Assembly: GCF_024868665.1 (NCBI RefSeq)
Contig: NC_079899.1
Location: 24,952,072-25,016,071, forward strand
Length of the DNA stretch: 64,000 bases
Source of the DNA: Triplophysa rosa
Taxonomy: Eukaryota > Chordata > Actinopteri > Cypriniformes > Nemacheilidae
Direction: 5' to 3'
In this document: one piece after another, positions 1-21,351 of the stretch
Numbering within the stretch: the stretch's first letter is position 1
Layout: every line of letters begins with the position of its first letter
Made by a program: the position numbers and the translations under genes
The notes under the pieces: model-generated
The model's input: the letters and a program-made list of their open reading frames with translations, nothing else
What the model was told of the DNA's origin: nothing
Databases searched by the model: none

Positions 1-222
1 CAATGAAAGACTTCAGAGGTGTTTGTGTGCCAGTGGCACAATCTCACAACGGTTATTGTTGTATGGGTGTGTATACAACATTTCTTTGCAAACCTGCTCT
101 TGTTTTTAACCAGTTTGTTCAGTCACTGAAGGGGAAGGTGTATAATAGTGAGTGTGAGACTTAAGTTCTGTGCGTGAACGAAGAGATTTTTATTGTAATA
201 TTGATGGCAGACTGACGTCACA

Positions 223-1632
223 ATGGAAGTGCCCTGGAACTTTAGATTCGGGATAGTTATTCTGGGAGACTCGGCAGTGGGTAAATCGTCTCTTCTGCAT
301 CGCTTTACTGAAGGAACGTTCGATGATTCCCGACAGTCTCCGCTCGGCATTGATTTCAAGGTTTATAATATACACTATGACCCTGATGTTGTCATCAAGC
401 TGCTGTTGTGGGATACTGCAGGTCAGGAGAGATTTAGGTGAGTTTTCATAAAGCAAAGCCAACAAATGTTGTACTGGGATGTGTGATCTTAATTATGCAA
501 CTCAGAAGTGCAGATTTTAAATGAATAGACTGCTGCCTAAGCCTAAAAATCACCGGGGCTAGTTGTCACAAGGTTTTTATCTTGTTCGTCTGGAGAATAA
601 ATAAAAGTAGTTTGAATGTTTGTATCTTCATATTTAATTTGTGGATTTCAATGTTGTAAATACACTTCTTATTAGTTTATTTTGGATAAAACAATAGATT
701 GAACATTTTTGTACCATATATTTTCCTTCACATTTTTCTGTTTCATGAACTGTAAAAAAATATTTGTTGTTTTATGTTGGTTCAACTTAAAAAATAAGTA
801 AAAAAACCCTGGTTGCCTTAAAATTTTAAGTTAATTCTGAATTAACTTAAAATTTTAAGGCAACCAGGTTATTATTTTAACAAAAAAAAATTTACAGTGT
901 GAATTATTCATGAGCTATTAAATATTTCTAAATACAATTTTGTTGTGAAAAACGTTTAATTTCATTACTCTTTTACATCAGGTGGTATTTCAAACAAAAG
1001 CATCTTCCAAACTTTGTGTCTGTACCACTGTGACAACTTACCCCATAGGGTGGGAGGTGACCATGTGATTTTTTTCACTTGAGTAAAAGGTGTGACAACT
1101 AGCCCCTGTCCTCTTTAGAGTTGCCATTGTCTCGTTCAAACAAAACTAAGCAAGCAAATAAGTGTGAAACATTCAAAAACATGACTTTGACCATTTCTTC
1201 GGCTGCAGGTCCATCTGTAAGTCTTACATGAGGAACTCTGTGGGTTGCATTCTGATGTTTGACGTCTCACAGCGACAGACGTTCGATCGCATAGGCAGTT
1301 GGCACCGGGAGGTCCTGGACTACGTGAAACCAAACCCCATGTTCTTTTTGCTGGTGGGTCATAAAAGTGACCTGGCCGTAGGACGTCAGGTCAGGAAGAG
1401 CGAAGGAGAGGCTCTGGCTAAAAAACTCAACATGATCGCATATCTCGAAGTGTCTACGAAAGAAAATCTTAATGTAAGTGAAGCGTTCGAGACCCTGACC
1501 AGAGGCATATATAACCTTTTCCAGAAAGGCAAAATAACCCCCCGAGACGACTGGCATGGGTTAACCGTCGGGGCAACCGTTGATAAAGAGCCACAAGTGG
1601 CCAAAAAGTCCAACTGCTGCAACTTTGGATGA
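223..1632 (+). CDS. Rab39/Rab42-like small GTPase (212 aa, two coding exons)
   Basis: Small Ras-superfamily GTPase, expected to act in vesicle traffic on membranes. Coding exons are 223..437 and 1209..1632; the join (ag|GTGAG to CAG|g) keeps the frame and gives 212 residues. Visible motifs: P-loop GDSAVGKS (15-22), WDTAGQE in switch II, HKSD (123-126) as the G4 motif as in Rab39, and a C-terminal CC five residues from the end for double prenylation (CCxxx type, as in Rab11). The body (RNSVG, FLLVGHKSDLA, a late DxW) resembles Rab39 and Rab42 most; I could not decide which, so no symbol is given. Odd: switch I reads QSPLGIDF, with Pro40 where Rabs have the Mg-binding Thr, and the G5 motif is STK (154-156) instead of SAK. 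Both are in clean coding sequence without frameshift. The 771-nt intron carries nested foldback elements. Confidence 0.9.
555..1106. mobile_element. Foldback element with GGGGCTAGTTGTCACA ends
   Basis: Lies in the Rab-like gene intron. GGGGCTAGTTGTCACA at 555-570 is matched perfectly inverted at 1091-1106. A near copy in inverted orientation (TGTGACAACTTACCCC) sits at 1029-1044. No coding potential, so a non-autonomous DNA transposon is the likely identity. A related pair of ends occurs at about 18149-18548. Confidence 0.6.
749..899. mobile_element. Small foldback MITE nested in the 555-1106 element
   Basis: Outer ends read ACTGTAAA...TTTACAGT. The core is a perfect 29-bp hairpin: arm 808-836 and arm 840-868 with a 3-nt loop. 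This design is a common miniature element in fish genomes. It sits inside the larger element at 555-1106, so it inserted later or the two are parts of one composite. Confidence 0.65.
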
Positions 1633-2032
1633 GAACTTCTGTCCAAACTTTCAACCAAGCCTTCATGGATAAAGACACGTTTTATACCACAGTACATTTA
1701 ATATACTGTACTGAATAAGTATTGAACAGCATGCCTTCCATCAAATGTGAAGTCTTAAAGGCACAGCCAGCTAAAGGCTGTCGTGAACAGAGGCAATAGC
1801 AATTCCATATAGTTCCAGCTCAGAGACACTAAACTAAATGTGAGAATATTTTTAGGTTTTTGCTTTGACAAAACAAAATCCTTCGCTGACACAATTTATC
1901 CTATCACTTGCACATGAACATAAATTATTTGGGATCTTTTTTTGCGCTGTTGGGAAAACTCCTTTTTGGCATGCACCTTTATGTGTAGATGTCCATTTGT
2001 TTACTTGCCAAAATTGAACCGTAGACATTAAG

Positions 2033-2038
2033 AATAAA
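2033..2038 (+). terminator. Poly(A) signal AATAAA, Rab-like gene
   Basis: First canonical AATAAA after the Rab-like stop codon, about 400 nt downstream. It would give an ordinary-length 3' UTR. Other AATAAA copies occur later in this AT-rich stretch, so use of this one is inferred. Confidence 0.4.
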
Positions 2039-5000
2039 CAAACATGGATGTTATATCAAAATTCTGCCAATGGTTTACTGTTCTGTAAAGGAAACTCACA
2101 TACAGACTGCAGAATACAAGACTTCTATAAAAGGTTTGAATCAATGAAGAATGTGAATTAAAACAGAGCAAGCCATGTTTTGGAAAGTATAGCACCATCT
2201 GCAGGTCATAGCTCAAGTCTCAGACTTCCAAAAATGAAACCGTTTTATTTCAGTCACATTTTATTGTATTAAAATGACAAATATACAAAATTTAAGCATT
2301 TAAGTTCGTGTGTACATCTGTATCGTGTTAATCTGTCCAATACGTATACGCTTTGTATCATTTCCATTAACAAAACCTTAGATGTTGCACAAATGCTTAA
2401 CTGAAAAAAAAAAAGATTTGAACTCAGCATGTTGCGTATCTAATATGGAAAACAAAATGTGAACATCTGGCTCGATCCATAAATCATAAACAGACGAAAA
2501 TGGGAAATGCAATTACAGAAGATCTCACGGGGAAACAATTGTCCTTGGTTTTGAAGACAATGGATTCTATAACTTTAACCATGAGAATCACAAATAATAA
2601 ATGAGTTCCAAAATAATTGCTGCTATTACCCTGATCTGCCAGGTGATGTTTGTCTAATAAAATAGAGTTACAGGTTCAGACGGAGCCATACATAATGATA
2701 TTATAGTAAATAAATAAAAACAAAGAAACAAATAAAATGACTCCATGAAGTTCATGACTGGTTTGATGTCATGAACAGTATTTCGACTTTATTTCAATAA
2801 TTAGATTATTAGACCTGCCTCATATTGCACATTGTAAATAAAAGGAATAAAAAACTTTTTGCTGGTGATTATTGAAGAGCATCCTTATGAAATCACATGA
2901 GACGACAGAAAACAACCACAGCAGCAGCATCTAATTTCCAAAACAAAAAAAGTGAATATACCTTAAACTATGACACACCCATGCAAAGTAACACAGACAT
3001 AGTTTGTTGTTCTAATATTATTGTGGTCTTCCCTTATATCTCATCCGTTATTTCTTTCAATATTAAACACAGACAAATGTTCATATCAAAGATACAGCCA
3101 AATTGAAACAGTCAGATATCTAGAGCATAACACACATTTTCATTTTCCATACAGGTTTGGACAACACTTCACATAGAATTTTCAAAAATAAACGTGTACC
3201 TTGTTTTCATTAATCTGTTTTAACATTCAAACGAACTGGATAACATTAATACAATCCATAGATCCAACTGAGAAAAACAAACTATAATCAGTTTAACAAG
3301 TATAAAATATCTTTCTCTAAAAACAAACTACAAAACTGTTCAAGCACAACCTTTAGAATATTAACTCCGACACTAACTTTTCAAGTAAGATAATATCCTT
3401 ACCAACACATTGATGGGTAAAATATAATAACCAGTTATTGTAAAATGAAGCATTCTACTTTTCCCACTCATTTTTTTACATTTTACTTAGGCTTACCCTC
3501 TCCAGCATCCCCTTCAGAAAGTTTATAGCAAGTCTATAGCAAAGTTAAATTTGGCGTCACAAAAATAAAACTCTTGTCCTCAAAGTCCTCATGGTAAAAA
3601 ACAGAAATTTGATGTGTGAAAAATCACAGTTTAACATATATAACTGGCTTCATTAATGTCTGATTCCAGATTTAAAACAGCTTAAACTGTAACACTACAT
3701 AACACAATGTGCATGGAAATGCATGCTTACAATGTCCTACTGAACCTAGAAATGTCAACTTCAAACAATTCCTGGAACCTTAACAAACAAACAAATGTGA
3801 TGTTTGATTTTCCAGTATGGAGTTCAGATGTGCTTCATTTTCAGTACAGACTGTTACACAAACACACAAAACATTCAGTTTCACATTCCACTATAGGATG
3901 CATACAGTTTAGCAAATCTAGATTTCTTAAACACGTATAACAGAGAACGGTTTACACCACACTTTCACCTTAGACAATTCAGAGCCCTGCTTGAACGGAC
4001 GTGTTTGCATGAAGAACGTAATGCCTGTTGAGATTTTACAGCCTGAAAACGTGAAACGAATCCACGTTTCACCGTAAGCACCTGGATAACTGTTTAAGGC
4101 CTTTCACGAGTTAAACACTTCAACATCCAAACAGAACGGCTTCGCTCAACGTTTTTGAAATATTACAAATACAACTGACTCTTTATTCACCTTTCATATG
4201 CTACCATGAAATCACACTATAACTGTACATCTTCATGCACTACAATATCAGAGTTCTCACTTTTGTATCATATCATATCACCGTAGAGGGCAAACGACAA
4301 TAAACAAAATATGTCCAAAAATCTGAACGCTGCCCAATAGGAATTACAATCTATAATGCTCTTCGACATGCATTTGACCTTGTGCGGTGTCTTTCTCAAG
4401 AACATTTTTTTTTGTCTTGTAAGTCACAATAAGCCATTCTTAAATATATATATATATATGTATATATCTTTACATTTGAGTGTAATAATATTTAGGTAAT
4501 GTGTCATATTTGTCCTCCACGCCACCGATGGTTTCTAAAAGCATCTTTAAATTCAGTCAGAAGAAAAGACTATTTGTACTGTTTGGATACCAAAGATTAT
4601 GTTCTTGTGTTTAACCTGTTCAATAGAAAACAATGTTCTGTCCCTGTACTACACGTCTCATTTTAAAGTGTATTTCTGAAACACCTTTGGTTTGCCACCG
4701 GCAGCGACGGCCATCGGGCGTGATAACTGAGGTCTTTATAACATGCTGTAGGAGGCGTTTTGTCTCTAGAATAATGCTGAAACTTTCACTAAGTGAAAAA
4801 GATTTGATTTGCATTGTACACTGAATTTAGAGTTGTTCTGTCAATTGGATGGCAAACTTATGTAACCAACATAAAACAAATGCAATGAGCTAAAACCAAA
4901 CATCTGCATGGCCACAACAATCTCAAACCATCTCATAATACGGCAAGTTGTAAACCTCCACAGACAGACGGTTAGTACAGCAGCGGTATGATATCGGAAC

Positions 5001-6687
5001 AGTGTTGGTTTTACACGGCGTGACAGCATCAAACCACCATAGCTGCTTGAGATAGTCTATTTGAGTATTTTGTAATTGCATAGTCTGGAATCAACAGATG
5101 AATTTATACTTGAATACTTTTGTTGTCCCTTCGTAACATGCTCTTCATGAAACCCCGCAAACATGAACCTATTTACATATACAATTTTGTCTTTGAATGA
5201 ATAAACACATGAATGCTCTCATATTACAAAGAATATATACAGTATATAAATAAATAACATTTAGATACAAAACGTTGTTACTTGAGATGGTGAACTTTGT
5301 GGAGGGTAAATGATCTCGTCCTCCGATATTTCAGTGCTAAGGAGAGTTTTGATTGAAAGAGAAAAGAAAACATTTGACTTCTATGATAAAGTATAACAGG
5401 GTTACCTGCAACCTGCTATACATTTGTAATGCCTATATTCATATCACATAAACGCCCCTCCAAAAAAAAACCTAAGCAAAAATATTCTGTGTCTGTATGT
5501 ATTTCTATCATACAGTGTGTACAAGTCATTTGGGTTCTGTATAATGTTTTTGGATGAACGGTCTGATACAGTGATCAGGGTAAGGCTTTACAAGAACATC
5601 TATACATTTATACAAAACATGGTTCCGTTTTAGCACCTTAAAGATATTGATCTTGGCAACGGTGAAGCTGTGCTGGACATCAAATAGACAAATAAACTCT
5701 TTTAGCCCTAAGATTTGCTTCCCGCAATACAATAAGGCCGATGTCTGTCATGGCTTCACCCCGTCTGTTAATGCAATGCAGCCACGCCCCCCCAGAACCG
5801 CAGCCAATCAAACGCTGGAATGTATACGTCACCAGTCTGCCGTGCGTTTTTGCTGTACGTACAGTTCCACTTACTGCATTGGCACATTTGAAGAAAACAA
5901 TATCAATACTGGCATTGTTGTTTGCTGAACTGGTTGCCTTGGGCGGTTCAAAAGCACCGACGTTGTAAGGCACCACAGGGTAAAATAAACCACGGGTGTG
6001 AACGAAAGAACAATGGCAAACAAAAGACATCATAGCGGATACCACAAGGATCCTTCATGATGTCTTAACGTGACTTTTGAAAATCCCAGATAGTTGTGTT
6101 TCCTTGTAATACGTTAAAATTCAATCAACATGTGCACGTGAACTGAACACGTCGATATTCTAGTCAGTTTTCTGTGCATATCAAGGAAGCCCTTGACTTT
6201 ACTAACAACAGCGGACATTCCAGTTTGAGATATTAAAGTCTGCCAGAGAAAAACGAAATGCCTGAATACAAATAGAAATAATACATATTATTTTACCAAA
6301 AGGCTTCGAATGCATCATTAAAAACTACATAGGATTAAAAATAACATTCGAGGTGTTTATATTTCACAACCCTCAAGAGATTTATGAGGACGATACATCT
6401 AAACATACTGGATGTATTTCTAACCATCAGAGCTTAATACGCAGGAAAATACGGTTGTAGAAAAATGAATCACAGTGTATTAGCACCTGGAGGCGGGAGA
6501 ACATTTACAACAGAGATGTTCGTGTGTAAGATGGCAAATAAGAAAGAAATCAAAACAAACACGATTTGGCAAAGCTGAAAGTGATAACATAAAGGGATGC
6601 AGGTTTCTCCAGCAAACAACAGTGGACCAGAACACTGCGATGAGCTGAAACAAAGCAAAACATGTAGAGGAATCACATGAAGTGTGT

Positions 6688-7078
6688 TTAAAGTCCCAGT
6701 GAAATACAAACTACGATGCCTGTTTTTTCATGAAATACTGCAGTGTAAATAGTGTATCAATGTGGGTCATTCTCTTTTTACAATTCTTGTGCCCACATAA
6801 TCTTTAGTTAAAATCTGAAAATGCACTTCCTTCCTGTAATGACTACCCATCTCAAATGACATGTGTTAGACGGCTTGGGCGGAGCATCCGTTAACTCCTC
6901 CCCTTTAACGTTCAGTCAGCTGCCAGTTTCATTTCAAAATGCAACGACTGTTTTTATACATCCAATCAAATCGCAGAGAAAGAAAGCCACGCACACTATT
7001 TTTCTCATTAGAAATTCGGAAATGTGTCAAAATACGGAAGTAAAAACGATCGCAACTTCCCGTTCACGGGGACTTTAA
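6688..7078. mobile_element. MITE-like element with TTAAAGTCCC ends
   Basis: Left end TTAAAGTCCCAGTGAA pairs with right end TTCACGGGGACTTTAA, imperfectly inverted. About 390 bp and non-coding. It resembles the outer element at 43612-44510, which also begins TTAAAGTC. Confidence 0.5.
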
Positions 7079-8283
7079 CATCTCAGAATGATTGACGATT
7101 ATTCAGAGAAATGTGCACCAGAATGCATATGAGAAAGGGCCAGCAACGATCAAGACGGACGCCGAGTCGAGAGAGACTTCACGCCCAGCCAGCGAAGCAA
7201 CTCTATGAAAAATTCGGCCATTTACTGTTCAGCATTGCACTGAGGTATATACAGACAGAAAAAACTCAATCATTATAATTCTAAAGCTCTTTTCCCAACC
7301 TGGCAAGAACCTTTTCACCTGTTTGATGGACGATGGACGCACCAAGCCACCGATGCTGTACGTTTCAATAAAACGTTACGCATAAAACAGAGATGAAGTA
7401 CATAAGAGATACATACATACAGCGAGATCTGAACGCTGGAGACGGTTTGTTAAAAACTGAAAACCGAGCGCCCAAAACCCATGTACTGAAAGTGATGCGA
7501 AACACTAATTGATCAGCAAATGGCGGTTCGTCAGGTTTTTTGTTCTCTCCATGTATAAAGTTAACTTGGCCATAGATTAAAGGAGCGGAATATTACATTT
7601 TGATGAAAGATTAAGGCAAACATCACAAATGTTCTGAATAACATGTGCCCATACATTTAAAATAAGACCACAAATGTTGTAAATGAGTAAAGTAAATAAG
7701 AGTTCACGCCAAACTCCACGCTTTATAACAAGATCAACAAAGGCTTAAAACTGTAGAAATGTAGCACCAAAATAAATAAAAGGTTTTCCTAGAAGCACCA
7801 ATAAGCAAAGAAGATAGCCTTGACAGGCAGCTGATCGCACCAATAGCAGAGAGAGGCGGGATTTGGCTTTGTTGTTTGTTTGAGCCCTGTGCGGCCAGGC
7901 ATCCGGCTGCAGAATCCTCCTGCGGTTAGACTGTTGTGTTAATAAGCTCAGGTCAAGATAACTTCCACTGGCAATAGCTTGTTGCACCTTTGAATAAAAT
8001 AAAAAACTGACAATTGAATCTGAAAATTGAATGAAAAAATATGCGTGCCGGGGTTCATTGCAGAACTTCGGCTGTATTTCTGCACCTCAGGAGTTTATTA
8101 CTTGTTGAATATTCGATGAAGATGCAGAGACGAGATGTTGTTGATGGTGGTATCACTTTATACAGTGTAAATGTTTGAAAAAAGTTGGAAAAATGGAGAA
8201 GAGCGTTCATCAACGTCAACTTGTGCGGGGTTTGGCTGTGCTTATTTCTGAAAGGCCCGGCTTTTTTCTTCTAAATTAACTGA

Positions 8284-8637
8284 AGGGTTGTCAAACGATT
8301 CATCGCGATTAACCGCGTCCAGAATAAAAGTGTGTGTTTACATAATATATGTCTGTGGGTATTAATTTTGTTTTTATAAACACGTACACACACATGTACA
8401 TGAATGTAGGAAATATTGACTTTTTTTAAATGTAATTTTTATATTTACCAATAATTTAAATAATTAAATTAAATATGTGCATGTATGTATATATATATAT
8501 ATACAAGTTTATGAATTTTAATATTTTTCTTTAATAAATGCATTTATGTTTAGCCTATGTTTTTATAAATACAAAATTAATATGCACAGTACACAGACAT
8601 ATATTATGTAAACACATCACAATCGTTTGACAACCCT
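8284..8637. mobile_element. MITE with AGGGTTGTCAAACGATT termini
   Basis: Perfect 17-bp terminal inverted repeats: 8284-8300 and 8621-8637. The interior is AT-rich and non-coding. The subterminal sequence (TCGCGATTAACCGCG) is typical of an abundant fish non-autonomous DNA transposon family. Confidence 0.75.
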
Positions 8638-8674
8638 ACGTAAATATTACAAATAAAATAATATTGATTGTTAC

Positions 8675-8936
8675 AGGGGCAGTTCACCCAAAAATGAAAA
8701 TTCTGATCATTCAAACCCGTATGACTTTCTTTTTTCTGCAGAACACAAAATAATATATTTTGAAGAATGTTGAAAACCAAACAACATTAAGCCCCATTGA
8801 CTTCCATTGTATGGACACAAAACCACTGACACATTTCTCAAAATATCTTCTGTTGTGTTCCACTGAAGAAAGAGTCGCATAGAGGTTCTGAATGACACAA
8901 GGGTGAATAAACGAAGACAGTGTGAACTATCCCTTC
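8675..8936. mobile_element. Cyprinid foldback repeat, AGTTCACCCAAAAATG type
   Basis: Begins GGGGCAGTTCACCCAAAAATG and ends GTGAACTATCCCTTC in inverted sense. It has the standard interior of this very common cyprinid repeat (CCCCATTGACTTCCAT, GAAGAATGTTG). Relatives are at 14483-14792, 41050-41320, 46481-46795 and 52120-52312. Confidence 0.7.
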
Positions 8937-9734
8937 AATAAATGATATCAGGAAAAATATCAGGGAAGAATATGTTCTGCATTCGGGTTGACATCAGAAA
9001 CGAAGAAAACAAAATCACATTTGGGGAGAAAATCTGAATTGGGCACTTTAGCCATCCAAGCATTCAAGGTCACTTCAAAGACATTCCCTATTTGTTGTGC
9101 TTTGAATCCTTTTTACTCCCACTAAATTACAGACTCGACGTTCGTCATACTGTGCAAAACGTTTCACAAACATGATGCGCTATACCAGTCAAAAGAGGTA
9201 TTTCCTTTATAACTTTAAATCTTTTTTAATCCTTTAAATTCAGATTATAGGCAGACATGGGATGTAGTTCTTGCCTGCAGGTCAGCGGTGTTGACAATAA
9301 CTAAATAAAAACAACTGAATGCTGGAGGCAACGGTGTAAAATTAAGATCTGAAATATCAGACGTAAAAAGCCTGATACATCCAATCAGGCAGTAGAACAA
9401 TGTGTGAAAAATGAACTGTTAAACACACAAGGCTGTGCTGATGTGTTCAACCCATCTCCATTTCTCCAATGTAATGGTTTTAGCTTGCTGTAAACACCAA
9501 GACACGTACAAATGTTCCTAAACAGATACTGTAAAAATACAGACTGTATGTACATATCAAATATATACACTTGTCGCTTGCTCCATGGTAACGCTTGTTG
9601 TTCCTCTTGTACGCAGAATTATGCTATTTTGTTTTTCCCCCGAAAGCAAAATGACATGCATTTGGAGAAACAAGAATACATCTGAATGGCTGAAATAAAA
9701 AACATGGATGAGAAATGAAGGAGAGCGCCGGCTG

Positions 9735-18040
<8,306 letters not shown>

Positions 18041-18148
18041 TCATCCCCCCTTCTTCCGGGGCTCGTGGCGTCACTTCCGCAATACCTGTGCTGGTGTGTG
18101 ATATTATTAAAATTGTCTGTGGATGTCAAATAAACGACGAGGAAAGTG

Positions 18149-18548
18149 GGGTTAGTTGTCACAAGGGATTGTCACGGGAAAGTCCAAACTTGTTTTAAAG
18201 GCTTAGTTCAAACCCCTCTCAAATCATGGTTTTTGCAAAAATAAAAATGGAAATGAATGCAGAAACTTTAAGTGTGTTCAGAATCTATGTATTATTAATA
18301 ATTGCAAACTGCCACATATTATTGTTAGTCAAGTTTTCAGTACCAGCCAAAAAAACCCCAGATGCTTAACGTTTGTACAAGAAAACGGAAGAGTTCTGCA
18401 AATACATAAATGTCTCCGAACAAAAACGTTGTCTATTTGTGTTCAGAAAACAGTACAGTTTCATGTAGCCTACTGGTGAATCATTTTTATTTTGCTAAAG
18501 AGCCTATAAGTTTTATAATGGCAGGTGCATTGTCACAACTTTCCCCAA
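18149..18548. mobile_element. Possible relative of the GGGGCTAGTTGTCACA element
   Basis: The left end GGGGTTAGTTGTCACA and the right end TGTCACAACTTTCCCC are imperfect inverted repeats about 400 bp apart, just upstream of xkr6. The interior shows no clear similarity to the first copy, so the call rests on the ends alone. Confidence 0.35.
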
Positions 18549-21351
18549 TTAGTGTTGCTGGCGATGTGTGTCCGATCTGTTCCTGAGTCTTCTAGACACA
18601 CACGCAAGTTGTATTTTCTGTTTGATTCAACTTAACATTGTATTAATGCTCTTTTCATATTTAAGACGGTTATGTTTCAGACAAAACATTGTCTCTGCAA
18701 ACACATTCTGTGAGCTCCACTATATAATCACTGCAGTTTCAACACAGGGGAAATAAACTCCATTAGCAGAGCGCAAGAGTCTGTGCCACAGGATATTACA
18801 CAAGCGGCCATCTTTAATGCCCTCCCTCAGGGTGCGGAGAATCCAAACCTCAAACAGACCCTGTGCAGAGATATTGCTGCTTCGACGCTCATCACTAATT
18901 AAAACTGTCATGATAAAAAGGACCGAGATGAGAACATTGTCAAGCACATTTCTAAGAAAGTATGAAGAACTATATTTTTCGCTTAGCTAATCATCCATAC
19001 AATGTGGGGCAAAGGGATAGCACATCTTTCTGTAACGTTTCTTTTTTTGTGTGGAAAACAGTTTGTTGAAACAGTTCTAACTCTCTCTGGGGATCACGAA
19101 AGAACAAGAGCATGACATTTTGATGAAAGCTGACGTTGTGACTGTGGGCGAGTGAATACTGTAAGTGAGATAATTGCCTGGAGATCTCTTGAGTTCACTG
19201 CTGCAACTGCAGCACACAGTAAATCTATACTTTTGCTTGACTGGCACTGATGGTGCCAACTGCACATTCCATGTTTCTAAGTTCAATGAGTTCGTGATTT
19301 TAAATGAATGAAACCTCTAGAACAGATGTTCAGGCTCTGCAATACATTTGTTAGTTAATTAGAAAACAACAACTGGAGGAAAGTTCCACTGGTTCTTTAT
19401 GGACGACTCGCTATTGATTCAAATTAGATTAAATACATGGCCAGAACAAAACAGCCTAGTCTTCTCTTTCAAGGTAGGAACAAAATTGAAACAATTAGAC
19501 AGAGGGTTCTTTGTGTTACTCTGCTGCAGTCCACGTTCAGAAAAAACGATGATTGGGAAACAGGATGTCTGATTATGTCTGTCAATAATGTGACTGATGC
19601 TGAAAGGACTGACATTAGAATATGAAGAAAATGAGATATATGGTGTGCACCCTCCAGTGTACAAACGGTGCAGGTGTCAGTGAAAGTAAATGCTTTTTTT
19701 AAAATTAATATAACTTTACATCGAACACGAGAGAGTGTCAAATTCAGCATTTAGAAATAACTGGATTTTTTTCACCGGTCACAACAACACCGCACCTGTG
19801 ATTTCGGTGCCGTTCGTTTTAGTGCAGCGGTAGAAATCCCCCTTGCTCACGACGCCAAGCGAAGCGCCGCCGTCAATCCCACAAACCCCCGCGAGAGAAA
19901 TGATTTTGAAAACGCTCGCGCACCTTCGCTCAAAACACGCCGGTGGAAAACTGTTTCTAAAATTACTTTTATAGAGTAATTTTTAAAAAATTAATGACGA
20001 TCGCGTCATTACTTCCTGTCGCGAACACGCTCGTCTTTGTAAAACAAGTAAAACCACAGACTGTCAGTGTGGTGAACCTCTCCAGTACAGACAAACATTG
20101 CAATGCACACCCTTCATAATAATAAATTAGACTTTTTTATTTGTTTAATATTTAATATCATGATACTGTTATTTTGTACAAATTAAATGTGCATGTTTTT
20201 TCATTAATACATTGTATATAATAATTGTACTATACATGCCATATGAATATAGTTTATTTTGTGTGATTAGTCTAAAGAGATTGTCTGAGGTATTGCTCCT
20301 GACAGTCAACCTAAGAAAAAATATGTTTACCAGGTATGCAGAAACAAATGTAACTCTTGATGACATGCATCTAAATGCAGCAACCAAAAGGGAAATGTAT
20401 CCATCACTGGCTGTGTGTTGTTACAACAAATGCAGGTTGTTTATATATACAAAAGTTGATAGTATAACAGATACACTCTCCTCTGGTATATGAAACAAAT
20501 GTAAGACATACTGACCATCTGGCCATGCAAAGCCTAGGATGTAACTTTTGTTGAGGTTGGAAACTTAAATTCATGACCAGAAGGTGGCAGCACGTTTTAA
20601 TTCTAATTTTAAATACAGTTGTGACCCTGTGCGTAAATTTACACCCAAGTGCAGTAGGGCAGACTTTATTGATGTACACAGAACATTATCATGTATCATC
20701 TTCATTCAGATGTCACGTTTCTTGCCAAAATGTTTTTTTTACCACATTCTGAAGCATGAGATGTAGTCTCCATGGTAACACATCACTGATGATGCCTTTT
20801 AAATCATATTTTTATCTGGGGCAGCTGGGAATGAGCCTGGCCAAACTGCTCAGGAAAGTTTCACAAATCTTGTATTATTCATCAGCTGAAGTTGCAAATA
20901 TCATGTTCAGGACATGTTCTGTGGTCGATGTTTGGAATTTCTGGTTTATATGTTAAAAGTTTTGACAAACCTTGTGTTAATTCAAAAGTGACATTTAAGT
21001 AAATCTCCTCAACAATCTTAAGATATTTCCACAGTGGTGGTTTTCTGTTGTCTGATTTAAAATTGAACACAGATCAGTTTGATAACATTGTGTCTGGGTT
21101 ATTTCTGTCTAGCTGACAGCTGGCCTGTGATCTTATAGATGACATCAATACCCGCGGTGACTGGGGCTGGAAACACGACTATGACCTTCGAGTTGATTCA
21201 GACGATGCTCAACTTAACTGGCTTCGATTCCAGGCTCGAGCACACTAAACACCATCTGTGCTCAGGTTTTGGGGACCCCGTGGAATGGATGGTAATTGGC
21301 CTCTGCAGTGTTTTCTTCTTTGTGAAGATTAATGAAGGTCTACATTTTTTT

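Larger units (their letters stand above)
1633..9734. other. Tail-to-tail spacer between the Rab-like gene and xkr6
   Basis: No gene could be supported here. It contains the 3' UTR of the Rab-like gene (left) and presumably a long 3' UTR of xkr6 (right, minus strand), in AT-rich DNA with short (TA)n near 4446-4466. Short open frames around 5650-6050 and 7745-7990 have no start context, no recognisable domain and no splice logic. Foldback elements at 6688-7078, 8284-8637 and about 8675-8936 are listed separately. Confidence 0.6.

Noticed and set aside
5650..6050. Overlapping open frames of 75-121 codons on both strands near 5650-6045
   Set aside because: No splice signals, no recognisable domain, low-complexity composition and opposite-strand overlap; they fall in presumptive 3' UTR of xkr6.
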